Of a stretch of 64,000 bases of DNA, positions 51,445 through 61,066 are shown piece after piece. Position 1 is the first letter of the stretch. Every line of letters starts with the position of its first letter. Source of the DNA: JBBRDU01 sp038203615 (GTDB lineage: Bacteria > Verrucomicrobiota > Verrucomicrobiia > Chthoniobacterales > UBA10450); contig JBBRDU010000001.1 of the NCBI GenBank assembly GCA_038203615.1, positions 62,001 through 126,000 on the forward strand. Reading direction: 5' to 3'. A program made the translations under genes and the position numbers. Below the pieces are notes generated by a model that worked only from the letters and a program-made list of their open reading frames with translations, was not told the origin of the DNA and did not search any database.

Positions 51445-53843
51445 CAAATCTCGTTTCCCGCCAGCCCACGCCGGCTCGCCCCGAAAAAGCCACCCTCTCC
51501 TTTGGGCCGCGGCGCGGCGTCTACATCAACGCAGCCGATCGCGTCACGGAAGAAGGAGGGCCGCTCGACGAGGACACCCTCCAGGATTGTGAAGAATTTG
51601 ATCTGATTTACCGCACGCTCTGCGCCGTCATGTTCAACTACGCGCCGCTTTCCGGTCATCCGGGCGGTTCCATTTCATCCGGCCGCTTCGTGGCGCGCCT
51701 GCTTTTTGATGTGATGGATTATGACCTGGCGCGCCCGCAGCGCGCGGACGCCGACATTATTTCCTTTGCGGCGGGACACAAAGCGCTGGGTCTTTACGCT
51801 CTTTGGGCCTTGCGCAATGAAGTCGCGCGAATCGCCTCCCCGGAGTTGCTGGCCAAGGAAAAGAAAAATCAATTCCGGCTCGAAGACTTGCTTGGGTTCC
51901 GGCGCAATCCCATCTCGAAGACTCCGTTGTTCAAGAAGTTTCGCGCCAAGCCACTCGACGGACATCCCACGCCTGCAACCCCGTTTGTCCGACTATCCAC
52001 CGGTGCGTCCGGTGTCGGCCTGCCAGCCTCGTTCGGTTTAGCCTGGGCCGCGGCCGATATCTACGGGGAGGATGCGCCGCGGGTTCATATCATTGAAGGC
52101 GAAGGCGGAATGACGCCAGGACGCGTGGCGGAGGCGCTGGCGGCGGCCGGCACGGCTTCGCTCGATAATATCGTGCTGCATGTCGATTGGAACCAGGCCT
52201 CCATTGATTCCAATCACGTCTGTCGCGACGGCGAAACGCCGGGCGAGTATGTGCAATGGACGCCGGCCGAGCTGGCTTATCTGCACGATTGGAATGTGAT
52301 TTATGTGCCGGACGGATTCGATTGGCAACAGATCACCCTGGCTCAGCGTCTCGCGCTCGATCTGCACAACGGCCAACCGACGGCGATTATTTATCGCACG
52401 ATCAAAGGCTGGCGTTATGGCATCGAAGGCCGGGCTTCCCATGGGGCGGGACATGGTCTCTGCTCGAACGCCTTTTTCACCGCGGTCGCGCCGCTTCTGC
52501 CCAAGGGCGAGACGCCCATCCCGTGTTGCGACGGTGCGCAACGTTGCAGCGGCGGAACGGAAACAACCGTCCTGGAGGAATGCTATTGGGAAACCCTCGG
52601 CATTATCCGGGGGGCGCTCGAAACGCGGCCCTCCACCATGGAAGCGTTGGCCGCGCAATTGCGCGCCGCGCAAAACCGACTGGACGCGCGCCATCGCCAA
52701 CCGCGCGCGGACGGGCCGAAGATCGATCTCGCCTACGAGGCAGCCGAGCGAGTCGACGGCCACGCCCCCTCCGATCTCGCGCTGACTTTCGGGAGCAAGA
52801 CGACCTTGCGCGACGAACTCGCTCGCGTGCTCAATTATTATAATCGGGTAACGAAAGGCGCGTTCGTCGTGGCGGCGGCGGACCTGCTGGGATCGACCAG
52901 CATCAACAAAGTGAGCGAAAATTTTCCCGCTGGCTTTTATAACCGGCAGACCAATCCGGGCGCGCGACAACTCGCCATTGGCGGAATCTGCGAGGACGCC
53001 ATCATGTCGATGTTGTCCGGGATCTCTTCCTTTGGCGCGCACATTGGGGCTGGTTCATCCTACGGCGCATTCAGTGCGCCGCTCGGACACATCGCAGCGC
53101 GGCTTCACGCCATCGGCAACCAGGCCCGGGTTTCCGGGCAAGGCGGCGCTTACCGCCCCTTCTTCCTCATCTGTGCCCATGCTGGTCTAAAAACCGGCGA
53201 AGACGGCCCGACGCACGCCGACCCACAAGCGCTGCAGTTGCTGCAGGACAACTTCCCGACCGGGACCATGATTACACTCACGCCGTGGGATCCGCAGGAA
53301 GTATGGTTTCTTGTTTCGACCGCCCTGGTCAAGCGTCCGGCCATCATTGCTCCGTTTGTGACGCGCCCGCCGGAAATAGTACTGGATCGCGCCGCTCTCG
53401 GTTTGCCCTCGGCCGGGTTGGCCGCGCAGGGTGTTTATGCGTTGCGTTCCGTGCGTGGTCGCGCTCGGGGCACGATTGTCCTGCAAGGCGCTGGCGTAAC
53501 GAATGCGTTTGTGACCGAAACATTGCCGTTACTCGATCATGCCGGTCTGGGCCTGAACGTCTACGTCATCACGTCGTCCGAACTGTTTGACATGCTGCCG
53601 CCGGATGAGCGTGAACGAATTTTTCCCGAAGCGCAGCAACAGCAGGCGATGGGGATCACCGATTTCACGCTCGCCACGATGACGCGCTGGATCCGATCCG
53701 ATTACGGTCGCACCCATTCGCTTCATCCCTTCCGCCATCGGCATTTTCTGGGCAGCGGATCGGGCGCGATGGTCATGGAGGAAGCAGGCCTCGACGGGGC
53801 CAGCCAATTCGAGGCGATTCGCAATTATGTGCGGGATCGATAA
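51438..53843 (+). CDS. Transketolase/PDH-E1-like thiamine diphosphate enzyme, 801 aa
   Basis: Full-length single-chain ThDP enzyme. N-terminal part: PLSGHPGGSISSGRFVARLLFDVMDYD (transketolase-like), IISFAAGHKALGLYALWAL, RLSTGASGVGLPASFGLAWA, and the cofactor region IIEGEGGMTPGRVAEALAAAGT, then LHVDWNQASID. Middle part from about 470: KTTLRDELARVLNYYNRVTKGAFVVAAADLLGSTSINK, ARQLAIGGICEDAIMSMLSGISSFGAHIGAGSSYGAFSAPL, HAGLKTGEDGPTHADPQALQLLQ. C-terminal domain: TIVLQGAGVTNAFVTETLPLL. It is longer than transketolase (about 660) and shorter than AceE (about 890); I do not recognise a characterised member. Substrate unknown. Confidence 0.8.
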
Positions 53844-53945
53844 GGCTCGTCCCTAACGGATACGGGAGCGCAGCCCTGCAGGGAAAGGGCAAGAAATGGT
53901 CAGCTTTCCGCAAGAAGACGAAATAAGGACGCGACCGGATACTCT

Positions 53946-53963
53946 ATGCTGATTTCTCAGCAT
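53946..53963 (+). promoter_or_regulatory. Hairpin immediately before the hemE start
   Basis: ATGCTGA-TTTC-TCAGCAT, a 7-bp perfect stem ending 2 bases before the hemE ATG. It would hide the ribosome-binding region in mRNA and could control hem-operon translation; it may also be chance. The rest of the 122-base gap shows no certain promoter. Confidence 0.4.
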
Positions 53964-53965
53964 TC

Positions 53966-55084
53966 ATGCACTCCACCGCGATTCAATCAGCGCCCCGGTC
54001 GAAGTCGGGCAAAGGGCAAGGCGCAGAACTCGAAGGAAACGGCCGCCCGCCTGGGCTGACCAATCGCCAGCGTTTCTTGAATGCGTGTCTGGGCCGCCCG
54101 GTCGATCATCCGCCGGTCTGGCTGATGCGCCAGGCCGGGCGCGTTCTGCCTGAATACCGCGCCTTGCGAGAAAGATTCTCGTTCCTCGAGCTCGTGCAGA
54201 CTCCGGAGTTGGCGGCCGAAGTTACACTCCAGCCCATCCGGCGCTTTCATTTCGATGCGGCTATTTTGTTCAGCGATATCCTCGTGGTGCCCGAGGCGCT
54301 GGGCCAGGGTTACCAGTTTCGTGACAACGGCGGCATTCAAATGGAATTCCTTTTGCGCGATGCCCGGGACATCGATCGGCTGGAAACGAAGGCCGTGGTC
54401 GAGCGACTGCAGTACGTAGCCGAAGCTTTACCATTGATTAAGAACGCGCTGCGCAATCGCACGGCCCTGCTTGGGTTCGCCGGTTCTCCCTGGACGCTCG
54501 CCAATTTCATGCTGGAAGGCGGGAGCGCGCCGCGCCACACCAAAGGCTACGAGCTGTTTCGGACCGATCGCAGCCTCTTCGACTCGCTCTGTGAAAAGCT
54601 GACAGAGGCGGTGACCATTTTTCTCCAGATGCAAATCGACGCGGGCGTCGATGCAGTTCAAATTTTCGACAGCCATGGCGGTCTCGCGCCGGCCGAACAT
54701 TTCGAAGCGCTCTCCGGGCGTTGGATGAAGCGCATCATTAGCGGGTTGGGTGGCCGCGTGCCGGTCATCGTTTTTTCCAAAGGCGCGAACGCCAACTGGA
54801 ATGAGTTGGTGGGGACGGGCGCCGATGTGCTGGGCGTGGATTGGAATGTGCGCCTGCGCCAATTGCGCGATCTCCTGCCGAAAAGCGTCGGTATCCAGGG
54901 GAATCTGAATCCCTTGTTATTGGTCAATGCCACACCCGATGAGATCGCGGTGGCGACGAAGCGTCTGCTCACGGAGATGCGCGGCCGCCATGGATACATT
55001 TTTAATCTTGGCCATGGCGTTCCACCCACGGCCAATTTGGATGGCGTGGAAAGCTTGATCTCCACAGTCCGGAATTTCTCATGA
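53966..55084 (+). CDS. hemE: Uroporphyrinogen decarboxylase
   Basis: A 372-aa enzyme converting uroporphyrinogen III to coproporphyrinogen III. Signature PPVWLMRQAGRVLPEYRALR (catalytic Arg pair), FHFDAAILFSDILVVPEALG (catalytic Asp), LLGFAGSPWTLANFMLEGG, and C-terminal GVQG-like GIQGNLNPLLL with GYIFNLGHGVPPTANLDGVESLI. The first 30 residues are an extra disordered extension; no better start exists. First of four hem genes, each overlapping the next by ATGA. Confidence 0.96.
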   Translation: MHSTAIQSAPRSKSGKGQGAELEGNGRPPGLTNRQRFLNACLGRPVDHPPVWLMRQAGRVLPEYRALRERFSFLELVQTPELAAEVTLQPIRRFHFDAAILFSDILVVPEALGQGYQFRDNGGIQMEFLLRDARDIDRLETKAVVERLQYVAEALPLIKNALRNRTALLGFAGSPWTLANFMLEGGSAPRHTKGYELFRTDRSLFDSLCEKLTEAVTIFLQMQIDAGVDAVQIFDSHGGLAPAEHFEALSGRWMKRIISGLGGRVPVIVFSKGANANWNELVGTGADVLGVDWNVRLRQLRDLLPKSVGIQGNLNPLLLVNATPDEIAVATKRLLTEMRGRHGYIFNLGHGVPPTANLDGVESLISTVRNFS

Positions 55085-56454
55085 GCACACTCGAAGTCGA
55101 TCTCGAGCTGATTAAAAAGTATAACGTCCCGGGGCCACGCTACACCTCGTATCCGCCGGCCACGCAATTTCACGAACAACTCACGGCGGAGACGTGGCGG
55201 GCGGCAGTCCGGGCGAACAACCAGACAGAGCGTGATCTATCGCTCTATTTTCACCTGCCTTTTTGCCGGTCGCTCTGCTGGTACTGCGGTTGTAACACGG
55301 TCATCACGACTCAACAGAACAAGAGCGCGAGTTATCTCCATTATTTGGAAAAGGAACTGGCTCTAATCGTGCCGTTGCTGAACCCGAAGCGGAAAGTCGT
55401 GCAACTTCATTTCGGGGGCGGCACCCCCACCTTTTTGCAGCCTCGGGAAATCCGCGCGCTCGGGAAAATGATTCACTCTCACTTCACGGTGGCGAGCGAC
55501 GCCGAAGCGGGGGTGGAGATCGATCCCCGGAATTTGACGCGCGACCATTTGAGCGCGCTGCGCGAGATTGGATTTAACCGTGTCTCCGTCGGGGTGCAGG
55601 ACAATGATCCGATCGTGCAAAAGGCGGTGCACCGGATCCAGCCGTTCGACCTGACGAAAACGGTGATCGACTGGATTCGCGAGGCTGGCTTTTCTTCCGT
55701 CAATATCGATTTGATTTACGGGCTGCCCTACCAGACACCCGCTTCATTCAGTAAAACCCTGGACGAAGTGCTTGAGCTTCGGCCCGATCGTTTTGCCGTT
55801 TTCAATTACGCGCATGTGCCGTGGATCAAACCAGCCCAGCAAATCTTCGAGGAGGAGACACTCCCTTCTCCCGAGACCAAACTGGAGCTGCTCAAGCTCA
55901 CCATCGAGAAGCTGACTTCGGAGGGCTACGTCTATATCGGGATGGACCATTTCGCCCTGTCGGAGGACGAACTGGCCGTGGCGCAGCGGCAGAAGACGCT
56001 GCAGCGAAATTTTCAAGGCTACAGCACCTGCGCCGGGGCGGACATCTATGCCTTTGGGGTCTCGTCCATTTCGCAGATCGAGGGCTTGTACTGGCAGAAT
56101 CTGAAAGAGTTGACGGTGTATGGCGACGCTCTGGACGAAGGGAGACTTCCGATGGTCAAGGGTTACATTATGACGGAAGACGATCGGGTCCGCCAGCAGA
56201 CCATCATGCGGCTGATGTGTGACATGGAATTGGATTATGCGGCCATGTCGGCCCTGCTCGGTTTGGATTTTGCAGAATATTTTTCGCGAGAGTTAAGTTC
56301 CCTGGACGACCTGGAGGCCGACGGCTTAGTGGTCCAGACTCCGGCTCATTTGATCGTGACGGATCTCGGCCGACTGCTCATCCGGAACATCGCCATGCGC
56401 TTTGATGCCTACGCGCCCGTGCGACAGCAGAGTCGTTTTTCGAAAGTCATATGA
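55081..56454 (+). CDS. hemN: Oxygen-independent coproporphyrinogen III oxidase
   Basis: A 457-aa radical-SAM enzyme: YNVPGPRYTSYPPATQF start typical of true HemN, HLPFCRSLCWYCGCNT with the CX3CX2C cluster ligands, QLHFGGGTPTFLQPREI, EIDPRNLTRDHLSALREIGFNRVSVGVQDND, and SAM-2-type YIGMDHFALSEDELAVAQR, GYSTCAGADIYAFGVSSI. It oxidatively decarboxylates coproporphyrinogen without oxygen. Having HemN but an oxygen-using type HemY next to it suggests life across oxygen levels. Confidence 0.95.
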   Translation: MSTLEVDLELIKKYNVPGPRYTSYPPATQFHEQLTAETWRAAVRANNQTERDLSLYFHLPFCRSLCWYCGCNTVITTQQNKSASYLHYLEKELALIVPLLNPKRKVVQLHFGGGTPTFLQPREIRALGKMIHSHFTVASDAEAGVEIDPRNLTRDHLSALREIGFNRVSVGVQDNDPIVQKAVHRIQPFDLTKTVIDWIREAGFSSVNIDLIYGLPYQTPASFSKTLDEVLELRPDRFAVFNYAHVPWIKPAQQIFEEETLPSPETKLELLKLTIEKLTSEGYVYIGMDHFALSEDELAVAQRQKTLQRNFQGYSTCAGADIYAFGVSSISQIEGLYWQNLKELTVYGDALDEGRLPMVKGYIMTEDDRVRQQTIMRLMCDMELDYAAMSALLGLDFAEYFSRELSSLDDLEADGLVVQTPAHLIVTDLGRLLIRNIAMRFDAYAPVRQQSRFSKVI

Positions 56455-57875
56455 AACCGGTCGCCATTATTGGAGGAGGCATCACCGGGCTGACCGCGGC
56501 CTTCCGGCTTCGGCAAAAGAATATTCCGGTGGCGCTCTATGAAGCGAGCGATCGCGTCGGCGGAGTGATCCAGTCGGTTAGGCGCGACGGTTACCTGGCC
56601 GAGTTCGGTCCGAACACCATCCTGGAAACCTCGCCCAAAGTGGCGGCGCTCGTGACGGACCTGGGCCTGGCGGGGCGGCGGATCTACTCGGACCCGGTCG
56701 CGAAAAATCGATACCTCGTTCGCGACAAACGTCTCCTCAAAATGCCGGAAACGCCGCTCGGTTTCGTGACAACCCCGCTTTTCTCGCCCGCCGCAAAGCT
56801 CCGCCTCCTGCTCGAGCCCTTCATCGCGCGCGGCGATCCGTCGCGGGAAGAGAGCGTGGCGGAATTTGTGCAGCGCCGGCTGGGCTGGGAATTTCTCGAT
56901 CGGGCGATTGATGCCCTGGTCGGCGGCATTTACGCGGGCGATGCACGGGAACTTTCCCTTCCACAAACCTTTCCCAAGCTGCACATGCTCGAGCAAAGGT
57001 ACGGTTCCCTCATCAAAGGCCAGATCCTGGGTGCGCGGGAGCGAAAAAAACGCGCTGAAGTGGCCAAGCCCCAAGCCCCAAAATTCTCGTTCGATGATGG
57101 TTTACAGGTTCTTCCGGATACTCTCGCCGCAAAGCTAGGCCGCGGGATTTTCCTGCGCACGCAGGTGAACAAACTGACCGAGAGAGCGAAAGACTGGGTC
57201 GTGACAACCTCGGCAAATGAAAGTGGGAGGGAGCATTCCGCCGTGGTCTATGCGGCGCCTGCTTTTGGACTGTCCAAAATAGAGATCGAGGGGCGTCAGC
57301 CCATCGATCTCTCTCCGCTCGCGGAGATTCGTTACCCGCCTGTGGCCAGTGTCGTTTTTGGATTCCGGCGGGCCGATGTCGCGCATCCGTTGGATGGTTT
57401 CGGCATGCTGATCCCGCGGGTGGAAGGTTTCCGAATTCTCGGTTCCATTTTTTCTTCATCGCTTTTTCCGAATCGCGCGCCGGACGGTTGTGTCGCCCTG
57501 ACCAGTTATCTGGGGGGGGCTCGTTCGCCGGAGCTGGCGCATAAGAGCCGGGAGGAACTGTTTCAGATAGCGCTCGAAGATCTGCGCGTGCTTCTGGGCG
57601 TGACCGGATTGCCGACCTTTCAGCATCAGGTGGTCTATGCCAAAGCAATCCCGCAGTACAATCTCGGTTACGCTGCTTTAAAAAAACTGATGAGCGCCAC
57701 GGAAAGCAAGGCCCCCGGGCTTTTCCTGGCCGGACATTATCGCGACGGGATTTCGGTGTCTGATTGCATCGTATCCGGCCACGAGGTGGCGAAGCGCGTG
57801 GCCAGATATCTCGGCGATGTTCCGATGAAATCGAGAGCGCCTGCGACTGCTCTTCAGGCCGAGGTGGCCGTATGA
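56451..57875 (+). CDS. hemY: Protoporphyrinogen oxidase, HemY (FAD) type
   Basis: A 474-aa flavoprotein: IIGGGITGLTAAFRLRQKNIPVALYEASDRVGGVIQSVRRDGYLAEFGPNTILE (FAD fold), then ESVAEFVQRRLGWEFLDRAIDALVGGIYAGDARELSL and the C-terminal GLFLAGHYRDGISVSDCIVSGHEVAKRV. It makes protoporphyrin IX from protoporphyrinogen. Overlaps hemN and hemH by 4 bases each. Confidence 0.94.
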   Translation: MKPVAIIGGGITGLTAAFRLRQKNIPVALYEASDRVGGVIQSVRRDGYLAEFGPNTILETSPKVAALVTDLGLAGRRIYSDPVAKNRYLVRDKRLLKMPETPLGFVTTPLFSPAAKLRLLLEPFIARGDPSREESVAEFVQRRLGWEFLDRAIDALVGGIYAGDARELSLPQTFPKLHMLEQRYGSLIKGQILGARERKKRAEVAKPQAPKFSFDDGLQVLPDTLAAKLGRGIFLRTQVNKLTERAKDWVVTTSANESGREHSAVVYAAPAFGLSKIEIEGRQPIDLSPLAEIRYPPVASVVFGFRRADVAHPLDGFGMLIPRVEGFRILGSIFSSSLFPNRAPDGCVALTSYLGGARSPELAHKSREELFQIALEDLRVLLGVTGLPTFQHQVVYAKAIPQYNLGYAALKKLMSATESKAPGLFLAGHYRDGISVSDCIVSGHEVAKRVARYLGDVPMKSRAPATALQAEVAV

Positions 57876-58972
57876 TCCGGCGCGGTGTTTTACTCGTTAA
57901 TCTGGGTTCTCCGGATTCTCCGAAGGTGGGAGACGTGCGGAAATATCTGCGCGAATTTCTGATGGATGGGCGCGTTCTTGATGCGCTCTACCCGGTCCGT
58001 TTCGGGATTGTTCATCTGGCCATCCTTCCCTCACGTCCGCGACAATCGGCGGAGGCCTATCATAAAATCTGGACGGCCCAAGGGTCGCCGCTGGTGGTGA
58101 CCGGTCGCAAGGTCCGGGCCCATTTGCAGACTCGCCTCGGGATGCCGGTCGAGCTGGCCATGCGCTATCAAAATCCGTCCATCGCGAAGGCGATCGGAAA
58201 GCTGCGCGGGCAGGACGTCAAAGAGCTGCTCTTGATCCCAATGTTTCCGCATTATGCGATGTCGAGCTACGAGACGACCGTCCGCCGAGTGCAATCGCTC
58301 CTCGCGAAACTGGCTCCGGAAATCTCCCTCAATGTGATGCCCCCCTATTACGATCAACCCGACTACATTCAGGCTCTGGTGGGGAGTGCGGCGGATTATC
58401 TCGCACAGGAATACGATCATTTACTCTTCAGTTTTCATGGCATCCCGGAGAGACATCTGCGCAAGTCCGATCCGAGCCACTGCCATTGTCTGGTCAAAAA
58501 CAACTGCTGCGCGGAAGCTAATTCAGCGCACCAGACCTGCTATCGGGCACAGTGCTTCAAGACGGTCCAGGCCTTTGCCGAATTGGCTGGCCTCCCGCGT
58601 GATAAATTTTCGATCGCTTTTCAATCGCGTCTTGGACGCGACCCTTGGCTTCAGCCTTACACGGATCGCGTCATCGAAGAGTTGGCGAGGGATGGAATAA
58701 AAAAATTGCTGGTAATTTGTCCCGCTTTTGTCGCTGACTGTCTTGAAACGCTGGAAGAAATTGGGATGCGTGGCCGGGAAAGATTCCGTGCCTCCGGCGG
58801 CCAAGAACTCACTCTGATTCCTTGTCTTAATCAGCATCCATTATGGATCGCGGCGCTGGAGAAAATGGTCGGGGAGTGGGAGACGTCTAGGACCGTACCG
58901 GCGCAACCTGTCGGAGCCGAACTTGGCGGAAATTTCTTACCGCATTTACTAAGCAGCAGCAAAAGCCCGTAA
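57872..58972 (+). CDS. hemH: Ferrochelatase
   Basis: About 366 aa from the ATG at 57872 (overlapping the hemY stop). GVLLVNLGSPDSPKVGDVRKYLREFLMD, HYAMSSYETTVRRV, LLFSFHGIPERHLRKSDPSHCHC (metal-site His), AFQSRLGRDPWLQPYTDRVI, VICPAFVADCLETLEEI. A Cys-rich loop (CHCLVKNNCCAEANSAHQTC, then YRAQC) resembles those of several bacterial ferrochelatases. It inserts Fe2+ into protoporphyrin. Its last codons form part of a repeat copied at 60791. Confidence 0.95.
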   Translation: MIRRGVLLVNLGSPDSPKVGDVRKYLREFLMDGRVLDALYPVRFGIVHLAILPSRPRQSAEAYHKIWTAQGSPLVVTGRKVRAHLQTRLGMPVELAMRYQNPSIAKAIGKLRGQDVKELLLIPMFPHYAMSSYETTVRRVQSLLAKLAPEISLNVMPPYYDQPDYIQALVGSAADYLAQEYDHLLFSFHGIPERHLRKSDPSHCHCLVKNNCCAEANSAHQTCYRAQCFKTVQAFAELAGLPRDKFSIAFQSRLGRDPWLQPYTDRVIEELARDGIKKLLVICPAFVADCLETLEEIGMRGRERFRASGGQELTLIPCLNQHPLWIAALEKMVGEWETSRTVPAQPVGAELGGNFLPHLLSSSKSP

Positions 58973-59030
58973 CTATGAAAAACATCAGCGTGGAGAAGGC
59001 TTCATGAATTTTGTTCAAACGATTGTGCTC
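58905..59030. repeat. Left copy of a diverged direct repeat (hemH tail plus ZIP-gene start)
   Basis: Matches 60791-60850 and 61010-61066 in order. Shared pieces include AACATCAGC-TGGAGAA, GGAAATTT, GCATTT, TAAGCAGC and the coding start ATGAxTTTTxTTCAxACGATT. Agreement is about three bases in four by eye. It contains the natural end of hemH and then a truncated copy of the ZIP-gene start. Confidence 0.8.
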
Positions 59031-59066
59031 GCTTTGCGCGTTCTGCAAAAACCCATGCGGCACTGA
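59004..59066 (+). pseudogene. Truncated start of a ZIP-transporter gene
   Basis: ATG at 59004 gives MNFVQTIVLALRVLQKPMRH then stop. Its first 8 codons match the intact gene at 61041 (MTFLQTIFLG), and the upstream 30 bases match as well. After that the sequence changes to the leader of the radical-SAM gene. Confidence 0.7.
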
Positions 59067-59079
59067 GGTTGAGGACAAT

Positions 59080-60789
59080 GTGATTGCCGTAAGCCTTCCT
59101 ATTCCGCCTCCGTCGCTGCTTGAGGCGCCTGCTCAAAGTCCAAGCTCCACACGGATTCTCTTCACGAGCGTGTTCGGGCCGTATGCCCGCGATGATGACT
59201 ACGGGAGCCGCGCGATCAATCCGATGGAGCTCTATCATAACCAGGTGACGCGCCTGCAAGGGCCCTTCTCGCTGCGGATGTTTCATCGTTCCTGGGGGCT
59301 GATGCTGCTGCAAGCCAATATCTCCACGCCAAGCGCGCTGCTTGATTTTCCAAGTCTCGACCGCTTCATCGACGAAATCCGCGGGCATCACTACGACGTC
59401 GTCGGGATCAGCGCGATTTTGCCGAACTATCGAAAGGTCGAGACGATGTGCCGGCTCATCCGGGAACACCTGCCTCACGCGAAAATCATCGTCGGCGGCC
59501 ATATCGCAGGAATGCCGCGGCTGAAAGAACGGCTCGACGCGGACTACGTTGTCCGCGGCGACGGTGTGCGCTGGCTGCGGCGTTTTCTCGGCGAGGATGA
59601 AAACCGGGCCGTCATCCACCCGCGGATTCCCTCGGGCATCGGCGGGCGCACATTGGGCATCACGCTTCGCGAAAAACCGGGCGACGTGGCCGCGACGCTC
59701 ATTCCGTCGGTCGGTTGTCCGATGGGCTGCAATTTCTGCGCGACCTCGGCGATGTTCGGCGGCAAGGGCCGCTTCGTGAATTTCTACGAGACCGGCGACG
59801 AATTGTTCGATGTGATGCTCGGCCTCGAACGCGACATGAAAGTGCGCTCGTTTTTCGTGATGGACGAAAATTTCCTGCTGCACCGCAAACGCGCTCTGCG
59901 GCTGCTCGAGTTGATGAAAGAGCATCGCAAAAGCTGGTCGCTCTACGTTTTCAGCTCCGCGAATATCCTGCGCTCCTACACCATCGAGCAACTCGTCGAG
60001 CTGGGCGTCTCGTGGGTGTGGATGGGTCTCGAAGGCAAGGACAGCCAGTACGCGAAGCTCGCCGGCGCCGACACTCGGGCGCTGGTGCGAACGCTGCAAT
60101 CGCACGGGATTCGCGTGCTGGGCTCGACCATTATCGGTCTCGAGGAACACACGCCCGGCAATCTCGACGCGGCCATTGATTACGCGGTCAGCCACGAGAC
60201 CGAGTTCCACCAGTTCATGCTTTATACGCCTGTGCCGGGCACGCCGTTATTCGCCGAGCACCTTGCCAGGGGCACGCTGCTCGATCCCGATTGCCTCGAC
60301 ACGGCCGATGCGCACGGACAGCTCCGGTTCGTTCACCATCACCCGCACATTCCGGCCGGCATGGAAACGGATTTCTTATGGAAAGCCTTCGCGCGGGATT
60401 TCGAGGTCAACGGCCCGAGCGTTCTGCGAATGGCGCGCACGACCTTGCAAGGGTGGTTGCGGTATCGCCATCACTCCGACGCGCGCATCCGCTCGCGCTA
60501 TTTGTGGGAGGCGCGCGATCTGGCGGTGACCTACGCCGGCGCGCTTTGGGCGAGCCGGCGCTGGTTCAAGTCGCGTCCGGCGTTGCGCGACAAGATCGAC
60601 ACGGTGCTGCGCGAGTTTTACGCGCAGTTCGGATTGCGTGCGCGGCTGGCGGCGCCGCTGGTGGGACGGTTCATCCTGCGTCAACTGCGGCGCGAGGAAA
60701 AACGCTTGCGCGCCGGCTGCGTGTGGGAGCCGCCGACTTTTTACGACGTGCTCGATCCGTCGGCTGTCGCCGAAAACTCAGCGCGCTGA
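59080..60789 (+). CDS. B12-binding-domain radical SAM protein
   Basis: About 569 aa from GTG at 59080, preceded by GAGG; a TTG at 59011 is in frame but lies in the repeat. N-terminal cobalamin-type Rossmann region (STRILFTSVFGPYARDDDYG, YDVVGISAILPNYRKVETMCRLIREHLPHAKIIVGGHIAGMPRL, DYVVRGDGVRWL). Radical-SAM core from about 205: PSVGCPMGCNFCATSAMFGG (CX3CX2C), RSFFVMDENFLLHRKRAL, WVWMGLEGKDSQYAKLAG, LGSTIIGLEEHTPGNLDAAI. The C-terminal 150 residues are basic and helical. Its bases favour G and C at third positions more than neighbours do. Substrate unknown. It sits between two copies of a direct repeat. Confidence 0.85.
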   Translation: MIAVSLPIPPPSLLEAPAQSPSSTRILFTSVFGPYARDDDYGSRAINPMELYHNQVTRLQGPFSLRMFHRSWGLMLLQANISTPSALLDFPSLDRFIDEIRGHHYDVVGISAILPNYRKVETMCRLIREHLPHAKIIVGGHIAGMPRLKERLDADYVVRGDGVRWLRRFLGEDENRAVIHPRIPSGIGGRTLGITLREKPGDVAATLIPSVGCPMGCNFCATSAMFGGKGRFVNFYETGDELFDVMLGLERDMKVRSFFVMDENFLLHRKRALRLLELMKEHRKSWSLYVFSSANILRSYTIEQLVELGVSWVWMGLEGKDSQYAKLAGADTRALVRTLQSHGIRVLGSTIIGLEEHTPGNLDAAIDYAVSHETEFHQFMLYTPVPGTPLFAEHLARGTLLDPDCLDTADAHGQLRFVHHHPHIPAGMETDFLWKAFARDFEVNGPSVLRMARTTLQGWLRYRHHSDARIRSRYLWEARDLAVTYAGALWASRRWFKSRPALRDKIDTVLREFYAQFGLRARLAAPLVGRFILRQLRREEKRLRAGCVWEPPTFYDVLDPSAVAENSAR

Positions 60790-60790
60790 C

Positions 60791-61066
60791 CTGCCGGCGC
60801 CGAATTTAGTGGAAATTTTTCACGGCATTTCGTAAGCAGCCGCAAGAGCTGGTGAGTATAAGTCATCTCATAAACCCAAAAAGTTTGTCATCCTGAGCGA
60901 ACGCGAAGGATCTCTGGCTATATTCCCTCGCTCGAGCGCACTTGGACCGGAAATAATCAGAGATTCTTCGCTGCGCTCAGAAGGACGGTGCTACTTATGA
61001 TACGGTCTGTAAGAAAAACATCAGCATGGAGAACAATTAAATGACTTTTCTTCAGACGATTTTCCT
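60791..61066. repeat. Right copy of the direct repeat, split by an inserted palindromic element
   Basis: CCTGCCGGCGCCGAATTTAG onward (60791-60850) corresponds to the hemH tail at 58909-58970, and AAAAACATCAGCATGGAGAA onward (61013-61066) to 58978-59030. Between them lie about 160 bases with no counterpart in the left copy, containing the inverted-repeat element at 60891-60984. Confidence 0.8.
60891..60984. repeat. MITE/REP-like element with 26-bp imperfect terminal inverted repeats
   Basis: Left arm starts TCCTGAGCGAACGCGAAGGA (to 60916), right arm CAGAGATTCTTCGCTGCGCT (60958) ending AGAAGGA at 60984; they are near-complements. CATAA (60869-60873) and TTATG (60995-60999) may extend the arms. 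The word TCCTGAGCGxAGCGAAGGATCT is a widespread intergenic repeat in several phyla (from memory). No coding capacity. Confidence 0.7.
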
